64,000 nt of DNA. It comes from Anastatus disparis (lineage: Eukaryota > Arthropoda > Insecta > Hymenoptera > Eupelmidae). The notes below the pieces were generated by a model. It was not told where the DNA came from. It was given only the letters and a program-made list of their open reading frames with translations, and did not search any database. The translations under genes were made by a program, and so were the position numbers. This document shows positions 35,851 through 43,358 of the stretch, piece by piece (within the stretch, counting starts at the first letter, position 1; every line of letters begins with the position of its first letter). The stretch covers positions 6,110,501-6,174,500 of the forward strand of contig JAFFSR010000264.1 of assembly GCA_017163975.1 (NCBI GenBank), given 5' to 3'.

Positions 35851-37945
35851 TATTCCGTGCGTGGACTTTGAGCTGTGCGAACGGGCTGCCGGCTCTGTCT
35901 CTGTCCTGTCTTTCTTTTCTTCCTATTTCCCTGCTCGGTTCAGAGTTGGCAGATGGAATCCATCTCGCCCCATTAAAATTTGTTCGGGGTTTTTATTTCT
36001 CAGTATTTGAGTTTCTTTTATTTTTTTTATTGCTCATGTCTCAAGTTCGATATGACTGTTTATTTCATAGGAGACTACGAAAGAAGTTGCCTTCACATTA
36101 TTTTACTGTGAATTTGTGTTTTTGGGCGACGTAGCTGCGGTTTGTGCAATGTACGACACAAACTACATTTATCACTTTTGACCTGAAAAACAAGAAGGGT
36201 CATTAACATAATTTCTCAGAGTATCTCTACTGAGAGAGATTTACATTTATCGAAAAATCCAAGGATTACGAGATGTGAATTTCTTTAAGTGTTATGTGAT
36301 TTTGTATTCGGTTTAACGGCATGTCGGAGCTGCAGCAATCGAGTTTTGCTTTTTTTATTTTATCAATATCTTTTTAAATTCTTAAATTAAACAAATATAA
36401 TGACTTGTCCGCACTAAAGCTATATTTATACAATAATTTTTGTTAAAATAAAAAATCATTTGGACTTGTTATTTTTTTATGAGCTTGGATTGGAAATTAG
36501 ATATCAAACTCGACAAACCTAACCTTAAAATACGACATATTGAAAGTTTTTATTATAACTTTGTATGTATAATATTTTGGTGGATTTCTTGAGTTGTCCG
36601 CACTAGAGTTTAATCTTACAAATTTTTTCTTTATAGCAAAGAAACTCGATTAAATGCATCGTTTATTCATAAGTTAAGATTGGAAATATTATTAGAAGGC
36701 GGACAGCTTCGTCATGCTCTTAAGTGAAAATGTACAGTTTTTTTTTCTTGTGAAAGAGTGTAACAGTGTCCTAACATGATTTAAAAAAAAAAAAAAAAAC
36801 GCGAATATTTTTAGACATTATTTGGCTCAAGGACATTCATCAGTGTTTGTGTTTTGTTTGCTTCCAGGAAGCATTATTTGAACTTGAATTTGAAATTTAA
36901 ATACAACTCTTGACCGGACTGACCTTGACTGGTCTTCTCTATGTTCGGCGTCAGTATTTGTAAACAAACATTTCGCGGAATTTTACCGTTTGTGACGTCA
37001 TTGAACGTTCGATTTTTGTTTAATATGGACGCTAAAACGCGCGGGAAGCAATGTACCCGTTAGGGTTGTACAAAAGTGCGCTGCTTCATATTATTACATA
37101 GACAATTTATTTTCTTTATTTCTTTTCGAGCTATATATTTTACTAAATTTGTTTCATGACTTCCGTCTATAACGGTTTGTGACTATATTTTTTCTGTGTC
37201 TGACGAGTGCTCGCCTTGATAATGGCATGGGTGTGACGCGTCGTTTGGATTGTCATACTCTCGTCTAGTTTTGCCGAGCTCAGTGTGGTGTTTAGCGATA
37301 TACCCGGAAAGAAGCCTAAGATGATGAAGTTGGAATGGACGATTCCTTCTTCAGGACGGTTGCGGCGACCTAATGTGGGTCTTGTGCAGGTCATGATAAA
37401 CATGTCCGATCTTTGCGCGGAATAGACTCTAGTTATCGTTGTAATTTATGGACAATTGACTGATGCGGTCATTTAAAAACCTTACACAGTGATTTTAAAT
37501 ATAAAGTTATTTGATAGCATTAACATTGTGATTTCTGACTGCCGTCTATGACGGTCCTTGACAGTGTATATTAGTATTTGACAAGTGTTCGTCTTGATCA
37601 TGTCGCGGATGTGACGGGTCGGACGAAAATTTTCTTCGGTCAGTCATACCCGCCTCTCGCTTTTTCTATCGTGACGAGCAGGATTAATATTTTTTGAGAG
37701 TTGCCCTTTCTGTCTCCGCACGGGTCATTAAAAAGATATTTCCAGAGAGATGCTCCAATGATGATGAAGGAGGGGCAGATGATTTCTCCTTTAGGACAGT
37801 TGTGGAGATCTCTGTTGGAGTTCAAACTAGAAATACAATTTTCATACTAAATTTAGAATTTCATGAAAACGATCCTTAGAGGAATGGTAATGGGTGCATG
37901 CCGATTACGGAATGTCCAATAAACGGAAAAAAAATAATCTTAACT
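35851..37945 (+). mobile_element. Non-coding LINE-derived insert
   Basis: Interrupts the right half of the core module (ctcagctg | cttaatcgc). It starts with a GC-rich leader (tgtgcgaacgggctgccggc) and ends in a LINE-like 3' UTR: gctccaatgatgatgaagg, tttaggacagttgtggag, aacgatccttagaggaatgg, then an A-rich tail (37922-37934). The tail region matches the 3' UTR of the I-like LINE at 59929-60090 in order and spacing. It contains no RT or endonuclease. Two diverged tandem copies of a segment (cgtctatracggt...gacragtgctcgycttgat) lie at 37153-37403 and 37545-37830. Internally deleted, or a SINE-like derivative. Confidence 0.5.
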
Positions 37946-38190
37946 TAATCGCAAATGTTCTTCGTTTTTTGAAGAGTCGAAACTACGAGGTTTACCTCGT
38001 TTTTGTTTTTTCCTTTAAATGGAAAATGATTATCATGTAAAGTCATTTTTCAATGACATAATTCATGAAAAATAACGTTTTTTTTCCTAAATTTGGAGAA
38101 AATGACGTCTTTGAAAGACTTCTTTGAAGACGTCTTTGGTCGTGTCTTGGAGTGGAAAAAAAAGACGTCATTTTTCCAATGTTTAGAAAA

Positions 38191-38755
38191 CCCTGTTGAA
38201 AATAAGGGCGATTCTTCATTTAACCCGTACCTGTACCCGTACCCGTACCCATACCCGTACCCGTGCGATTGTATAGGCGAGTACTTTATCTTCACTATTT
38301 TACCATCTATGATGAGTTCGATAGTAGATAGAAACTCATCATAGATGGTAAAGTAGTGAAGTTAAAGTACTCGCCTATACAATCGCACGGGTACGGGTAC
38401 GGGTTATATGAAGAATCGCCCTAATGACGTCTTTCTAAGACGTTTTTGGTCGTGTCTTAGATTGGAGCAAAAAAAAACATCATTTTTCCAATGTTTAGAA
38501 AAGCTATTTAACAAATAACATCTTTTTACAATTTCAAAAACGTATTTTTTTAATAAAAATTCGTAAGAAAAGACGTCATTTTTATAAAAAAAAAATATTT
38601 CTTTGAAATAATAAAAAGACGTCATTTGTTAAATAACTTTTCTACACATTGAAAAAATGACGTCTTTTTTTGTTCCAATCTAAGACACGAATAAAAACGT
38701 CTTCAAAGACGTCTTTCAAAGACGTCTTAAAAAGACGTCATTATTTTCAACAGGG
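38191..38755. mobile_element. Palindromic MITE with GACGTC repeats (right copy)
   Basis: CCCTGTTGAAAATAA (38191) to TTATTTTCAACAGGG (38755). Interrupted 12 bases in by the TAA-flanked element at 38206-38421; without it the copy is about 346 bp and matches 35100-35416. Confidence 0.7.
38206..38421. mobile_element. 216-bp Harbinger-like MITE, TSD TAA, with ACCCGT repeats
   Basis: GGGCGATTCTTCAT and its complement ATGAAGAATCGCCC are flanked by TAA (38203-38205; 38422-38424). The left copy at 35100-35416 has the empty site (gaaaataatgacg). Subterminal ACCCGT hexamers are repeated (about 38221-38267 and, inverted, 38386-38405). The central 130 bp is a near-perfect hairpin (gcgagtacttta ... taaagtactcgc). 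TWA targets are typical of PIF/Harbinger. Confidence 0.7.
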
Positions 38756-39519
38756 TGCTGTGAAAAAATTTAAAAAACTTTACAAATAAATTGTCAAAAA
38801 GTTTGTGAGGAAACTTCAACAAGTAAAAAAGAATGAAAAAAACAAAGGCAGTTTCGTATTACTTGCTCAAGATGTTATGGTTTATATACATACACAAGGA
38901 ACAAAACACCAGATTGGAATAAAAAAAAATACACTATTTTTATCCAAAACCATTTAAAATGACGGCTGCGATGAAGCATGAATATGAAGCATCAGCAAGA
39001 GCTGCTTATGAGAATGTACCAAAAGCAAAAATTGTAAAAGTCGGTTTAGACATCAATCCATGGCCAGGATATAATCCCGATGAGATTGTTGTAAATGAAA
39101 ATCAAAACCCTTCTAAGTTAATTGAAATAAAATGTCCATTTGCTGAAAAAACTAAAACTGTAGAACATATTTTAAATTCATTAGATTTATTAGATAAAAG
39201 ATCACTCTCAAAACTAAACACAAATATTATGATCAAATTCAGTTTGGAATGTCAATGCTAAATTTAAAGGAAACTGATTTTATTGTGTATGCTTCTGTCG
39301 ATAATAGTTTTTTAGTAATAACAGTTCCATTTGATGAAAGATTCACAAGTCAAATGCTCGTAACTTTGAAAAATATTTATTATAATACAATGCTTTATTG
39401 TGTTTGTCAAAAAAATTTAAAAATAAAATGAATTGATTCAAATAATTTATTTTTTTATATTTATTGTACATCCTTTCATATTTAACAATTTCTATACAAA
39501 TATGTTATCTATTTAAAAT

Positions 39520-39998
39520 TAATTATTAAATTTATCATCTTTAAAAATAGGATTGCTTAAATTTATCATGGCACATAAAATAAACATTATTTTTTCACAC
39601 TTTGGAACAAGGCATGAGGACATGGAACTACCAAATATTTGAAATACGTTTATTCTTTGATTTAGTCTCTCTACATGGACTCAGATACTTGCAATTTAAG
39701 CACATTCAGTGGCATCAAATTCAGAAAATTGATTTTGATTTTTAAGAAAAGGCGATCTTATAAGTTTAACATTATTATCATGACATACTTCATCGATTAA
39801 AAATCCTTTATCGACCATGATTAATGCATTTTTTTCTATTTTCTCTATTAAAAGACTTTGCTGTTTCAAATGTGGCACAGCTATTTCAACAGCCTTTACA
39901 ATACTATTAAATAATTGAAAACTTTGAATGCCAGTAGTAGATAAGCTAAGCCGGTTCTGTATCACCTGATACAGAAGCGGCAGTCGTTTCTGTATCAT
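39520..39998 (-). pseudogene. Decayed DDE_Tnp_4-type transposase fragment
   Basis: On the minus strand, 39998-39696 encodes NALIMVDKGFLIDEVC, then VKLIRSPFLKNQNQF. Reading on in the same frame gives IASI*VHVERLNQRI and CLVPKCEKIMFILCAMINL, interrupted by stops. Family knowledge: ADKGF/I...PPFL...ARVHVERxxQRIK is the end of the DDE_4 superfamily (Harbinger/IS5-like) catalytic domain, where D of ADKGF and E of VHVER are catalytic. Only the C-terminal half survives. It is truncated upstream by the palindromic repeat at 39945-40050. It faces the SWIM/YqaJ gene tail to tail. Confidence 0.65.
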
Positions 39999-40050
39999 TG
40001 ATACAGAACCGGCAGTCGTTTCTGTATCATTGATACAGAACCGGCTTAGG
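39945..40050. repeat. Tandem palindromes ccggttctgtatcANtgatacagaaccgg
   Basis: Three successive near-perfect palindromes built on tctgtatca/tgatacaga, spaced by ggcagtcgt, with period about 33-34. The outer ends taagccggt / accggctta close the whole block as one inverted structure. Confidence 0.8.
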
Positions 40051-40107
40051 GTTTTTTTTCAATTTATTTTTTATCATCAAGCTAAATAAGCTGGAGATAA
40101 AAAGAAA

Positions 40108-40228
40108 GCTGAAAATGAACAAAATTATTAAAGCTGAAAATAAAAAAAATTATTAATGCTGAAAATAAAAAAATTATTAATGCTGAAAATAAAAAAATTA
40201 TTAATGCTGAAAATAAAAATTATTAGTG
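40108..40228 (+). repeat. 24-25-bp tandem repeat, 5 copies
   Basis: gctgaaaataaaaaaattat units start at 40108, 40133, 40158, 40182 and 40206; the first copies are diverged. Confidence 0.9.
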
Positions 40229-40285
40229 AATAATATATATATAATTTGAAAAACAAATAATTGTTCCAACGTTAAAAATATTTGT

Positions 40286-40301
40286 GGCCCTGAAAAGGGC
40301 C
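40286..40301 (-). promoter_or_regulatory. Histone-mRNA-type 3' stem-loop
   Basis: Minus strand reads GGCCCTTTTCAGGGCC, a perfect match to the metazoan replication-dependent histone 3' stem-loop (GGYYYUUHUHARRRCC): 6-bp stem, 4-base UUUC-type loop. It lies 71 nt beyond the stop codon of the minus-strand ORF at 40373, with A-rich ACAAATA just after the stem. In histone mRNAs this element is bound by SLBP and replaces the poly(A) tail. No clear U7-binding purine element was identified downstream. Confidence 0.65.
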
Positions 40302-40372
40302 GATTATTTCCTTTTTTTTTTTAATTTTGTATTTTCTTTTTTTTTCTTTTTTTATATTTTATTTTTACACCA

Positions 40373-40846
40373 TTAAATGGTGTAATTTAGTTGACGCTTT
40401 ACTTTCTTCATGCATTCCTGATGATCGTGTCCGTTGAATTTTCTTTTTCTCGTTGGTGTTGATGTTATCATCTCATTTACTATCTTCTCATAGATAATCT
40501 CGGGTGACGAAGAAAGATTGACTAAATCCAGAGATTTCTTCTCCACAGGTGAAAAATCCGGAGAATCCCAATCTTCCTCTTCGACATCTTCTAAATTATT
40601 ACAATCCATTTCCTCATATTGATAAGAAAACGGATTGTAAATTAGTTTCGGTGAAACTGGTAAAAATCCTGGAGATGCTGCTATAGGTGGTGAAGAAGTC
40701 GCTTTTGCCGGTAATGATGGTGGCCTCTGGTGGGGTCTTCTTAACGGAGCTACTGGTTGAAGCGTATCTTGTTTGGACTGAAGCGTATCTTCATTGGATT
40801 GTACTAACTCCTCAATCTGCAGCGGCTCTAAGACTTCGATGTCCAT
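40373..40846 (-). CDS. Unknown intronless acidic, proline-rich protein (157 aa from first ATG)
   Basis: ATG at 40846 is the first AUG after a TATA box at 41076-41071; the stop is TAA at 40375-40373. The frame stays open upstream to a TAG near 41020, so a non-AUG or frameshifted longer form (about 206 codons) is possible. The protein has an acidic N-terminus (MDIEVLEPLQIEEL), a proline-rich middle (RRPHQRPPSLP, SSPPIAASPGFLPVSP), an acidic patch (LEDVEEEDWDSPD) and a basic end with nuclear-localisation-like TPTRKRK and KKVKRQ. No known domain recognised. Composition is far less AT-biased than the flanks, which supports real coding. A histone-type stem-loop follows, and CCAAT/TATA elements precede it. 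Function unknown; the layout suggests S-phase expression (inference). Confidence 0.55.
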   Translation of the reverse strand: MDIEVLEPLQIEELVQSNEDTLQSKQDTLQPVAPLRRPHQRPPSLPAKATSSPPIAASPGFLPVSPKLIYNPFSYQYEEMDCNNLEDVEEEDWDSPDFSPVEKKSLDLVNLSSSPEIIYEKIVNEMITSTPTRKRKFNGHDHQECMKKVKRQLNYTI

Positions 40847-41070
40847 CAAGTCCTCTTCTAATAAAAGTAGCGGCACCTCGTCGATTGAAAAAGGTTGAAA
40901 CTTTCCCAAGCCTTCTTGAAGGAAAGCAAATGTCCGTAGACTGAATATTGGTAGTTCTAGAAGATCTAGAAGTTCTTGTTGTTCTTGCAACTCTTGGTGC
41001 TCTATTTTGGACTATACTTTGACCAAGCGAAGTCGAAGAACGAATGAAGTTACTTCGAGTGAACGTCATA

Positions 41071-41301
41071 CTTATACATGCGACACGACGGTGGCCGCAA
41101 CTGGGCGCGAAGAGTGGGGACTGACAGATTCGAAGCAACTCAAGTCGCGAGGAAAGGGTCGATGCGTGATTGGTGCGGCGTAGCTGGTCGAAATTTACGA
41201 GTTACGCGACGTAGCTGCGTGAACGTTCGAGTTAGTGATTGGTGCGGAACAGCTCCTTGAAAGTCTATAAGTATAGGTACTTACGTGCTTATAGACTCAG
41301 T
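41071..41301. promoter_or_regulatory. Divergent TATA/CCAAT promoter
   Basis: Leftward: TATAAG on - at 41076-41071, with inverted CCAAT boxes (ATTGG on +) at 41169-41173 and 41238-41242, each in the context gtgattggtgcgg. Rightward: TATAAG at 41266-41271 and an arthropod initiator TCAGT at 41297-41301, about 31 bases apart, the textbook spacing. GC-rich relative to the surroundings. The same unit recurs with changes at 46402-46530 plus 47701-47715, and its first part at 41846. The arrangement resembles divergent histone gene pairs. Confidence 0.5.
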
Positions 41302-41895
41302 CTTTTGAACAGCGGCGTTCGGTCGGTATCGCGAGGCAGTTTCCGTGCAATGGAAACTAAGCAGCATTTAGTTGGCACCGCGAGACAGTTTCCGTGCAAT
41401 GGAAACTAAACGTTCACCTGTCAAGTCGCGCGGGTAATTCTTAAAGAATCTTTTTCTTTTCTTATTTTAAAGTCTTGCATTTACGATTTTCGAACGCGTT
41501 CGTAAAGCAAGACTCTTTTCTTTCTTTTTCTTTTTAAAAAACTCTTTGTATATATTTGAAAATTAATTTGTAGTCTTTTTAAAGATTACAAATCGTAGGA
41601 ACAAACAATATATATAAGTTTTGTTCTTTCTCTCTATCTCTTTCTTTCTCGCCTACGAAACTATGTATATTTAAAAAAATTAATTTGTAGTCTTTTTAAA
41701 GACTACAAATCGCAGGAACAAACAGTATACATGAGTTTTATTCTTTCTTTTGATCTCTCTCTCTCTCTTTCTTTTTCGCCTGCGGACAGAGTCAACGAAC
41801 GGCGCATCTCGAGTCGCGGAGAGAGGGTCAATCGTGGTGATACGTGATTGGCGCGGCGCTGCTGCGCGAAAGTGCGTAAATACAAGCAGTTGCGC
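41302..41895 (+). other. Hairpin-rich, apparently non-coding transcribed unit
   Basis: Downstream of the rightward initiator. It has two copies of cgcgagRcagtttccgtg followed by caatggaaacta (41330-41409, a hairpin each), then the stem agtcttgc / gcaagact around loop tttcgaacgcg (41471-41514), then two copies of atttgtagtctttttaaag and its complement (41569-41597, 41681-41709) separated by CT-rich tracts. No ORF of interest. It ends at the GTTTACGGGCTCA target where the Jockey LINE is inserted and continues at 46258. Confidence 0.4.
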
Positions 41896-42035
41896 GTTTA
41901 CGGGCTCACACAGTTCGAACTGCACCTTCGCGCAGTGCAGACCTGTATACACATAATCTACTGAGTGTAACAGCCCTTCTAAGGGCTACCGTACGGAACT
42001 ATACTAGCATTAAAATATACCTTCTCTGATCCAAC

Positions 42036-43358
42036 ATGAATCTTGAGCTACTCTCTGATCCAAATACTCTCTCAATGGAGCAACTGGTGAAAGCCATCGA
42101 CCAGTGCCGACACACCTTAACTACTTTAGAAGCGGCCTGGCAAAGGCTCTGCCCAAATCACTCTGATAAAATGGAAACATCATCGTTCCCTAACAATGAA
42201 ACAGCTAACTTTACATCCGCTGAAACCTCACACGTAAGTACACCAAATAACAATAATACTTTAAAAAATCCTGCAGTTAAAACTGCAACCAACACACAAA
42301 TACAGTCCCCTTCTTACAACTCTCAAATTAACCACGCAAACAAACGTCGACGCGATGCTACCTCCTCAGAGTCTTCTGACTCTTCTTCTTCAGAAGAAGA
42401 AGAGGAAAACTCTAATTCAAAACGTAGTCCCCCTCCTATCTGCATCCTTAACAAAGAACTTTGGCCACAAATCAACGCCAAAATCAATTCCTCCGACATC
42501 GAAGTCCGCAAAGCAAAAAACACCTCCAAATCAGTCATGGTTTATCCCAAAACAGTAAACGATTTTCGTACACTTACCGCCCAATTCGATAAAAAAAAAA
42601 TTCAATACACTACCAATCAATTGGAAGAAGACAAGGACCTCATCGTTATCATCAGAGGAGTCACGGAAACAATACCAGAAAAACATATACTAGACGAACT
42701 TACTACTAAAATTCCCGCAGTTAAAAGCCTTTACAGAATGAAGAGAGCAGATAGAATCTGGCCTATAGTCGCAGTTCATCTCGATCCACCCGCCCCATCA
42801 GCCAAAACAATCTTTAACTTGAGTAACCTACAGGGTTTGAGCATAACTGTAGAATCCAAACGTAAAACCAACGCAACTCCCATATGCCGCTGCTGTCTTG
42901 GATACTTCCACACAGCAAACTACTGTCATGCAGATTGGCGATGTGCCTTCTGCTCACGAAATCACGCTTCTACCTCCTGCCGTACCAAGGATCAACCAAA
43001 TACTACTCCAACCTGTGCCAATTGTCAAGGCCCGCATCGAGCTACCTATGGTGGCTGTCCCAAAGTCCCGATAAGACCCCAACAAAATCCCCCAACAATT
43101 CAACCAACCCCTAATACACCTATTAGAAAGCCCCTCCTCCAAAACCCCAACGTTAGCTATGCCAAGATAGCCAACTCTCAACTTGCCTCTCGACCACAAA
43201 ATATATCACAACCACAACTTCAGTCCCAACCTCCAACACAGCCAGCCCCGGCATCGAATCTACCCAAAGTGGTTCCAAACCAAAACCCAAAAGCTCAACT
43301 TCTCGAGCAGCTTTTTCGGAACTTCTTCGACTCCTTGCTTCCAATCATCAGTCAATAA
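42036..43358 (+). CDS. Jockey LINE ORF1 (gag-like nucleic-acid-binding protein)
   Basis: 440 aa, uninterrupted. N-terminal helical part (1-45), Ser/acidic low-complexity stretch (SSESSDSSSSEEEEE, about 110-128), a PRE_C2HC-like fold at about 165-275 (VMVYPKTVNDF, VIIRGV, ILDELT, RMKRADR, IVAVHLDPP), then three zinc knuckles 284-341 (CRCCLGYFHTANYC; CAFCSRNHASTSC; CANCQGPHRATYGGC). Pro/Gln-rich tail. The RNP-forming gag of Jockey elements has this layout. The stop overlaps the start of the ORF2 frame. Confidence 0.85.
   Translation: MNLELLSDPNTLSMEQLVKAIDQCRHTLTTLEAAWQRLCPNHSDKMETSSFPNNETANFTSAETSHVSTPNNNNTLKNPAVKTATNTQIQSPSYNSQINHANKRRRDATSSESSDSSSSEEEEENSNSKRSPPPICILNKELWPQINAKINSSDIEVRKAKNTSKSVMVYPKTVNDFRTLTAQFDKKKIQYTTNQLEEDKDLIVIIRGVTETIPEKHILDELTTKIPAVKSLYRMKRADRIWPIVAVHLDPPAPSAKTIFNLSNLQGLSITVESKRKTNATPICRCCLGYFHTANYCHADWRCAFCSRNHASTSCRTKDQPNTTPTCANCQGPHRATYGGCPKVPIRPQQNPPTIQPTPNTPIRKPLLQNPNVSYAKIANSQLASRPQNISQPQLQSQPPTQPAPASNLPKVVPNQNPKAQLLEQLFRNFFDSLLPIISQ

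Larger units (their letters stand above)
35015..38755. mobile_element. Composite element with GACGTC arms, inserted in the SWIM/YqaJ gene
   Basis: Coding similarity stops at about 35014 (ctgctcct) and resumes after 38755 (tgctgtgaaaa). In between, inverted arms of aagacgtcatttttcc-type repeats extend about 0.6 kb inwards from each side. Each arm ends in a self-palindromic CCC...GGG MITE (35100-35416 and 38191-38755). Inner parts share the hairpins cgaggttaacctcg and cttcgaaaaacgaag and the core module at 35655-35846. The centre is a LINE-derived insert (35851-37945). No transposase, so non-autonomous. Confidence 0.6.
33885..39431 (+). pseudogene. Broken SWIM-zinc-finger / YqaJ-type nuclease gene
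   Basis: Pieces in order: EGERVLNAEHVIFCGK (from about 33885); after a frameshift near 33927, a SWIM-like zinc segment ending CKAASSKKCKYSVAILLHLN with donor at about 34121; exon 34248-34479 (LSCTDxKCLWK-like); part of exon 34883-35014; then a 3.7-kb transposon; then 38960-39431 with GLDINPWPGYNPDEIV, IEIKCPF and YASVDNSFLVITVPFDE. Family knowledge: this order matches multicopy insect proteins with a SWIM finger and a YqaJ viral-recombinase (lambda-exonuclease-like) domain; the D...E.K core is the nuclease site. A further frameshift lies near 39233, and stops occur at 38760-38960. It is a dead copy; whether it was ever a host gene or transposon cargo is open. Confidence 0.7.

Noticed and set aside
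35745..36134. 129-codon open frame
   Set aside because: Spans the junction between the core module and the LINE-derived insert, so it cannot be an ancestral gene.
40812..41138. 108-codon minus-strand frame overlapping the unknown ORF
   Set aside because: Shadow frame of the 40373-40846 ORF; its start region overlaps the TATA box, so it would not be within the transcript.
41680..41952. Arg/Lys-rich 90-codon frame on the minus strand
   Set aside because: Antisense of CT-rich tracts and crosses the Jockey LINE TSD junction.
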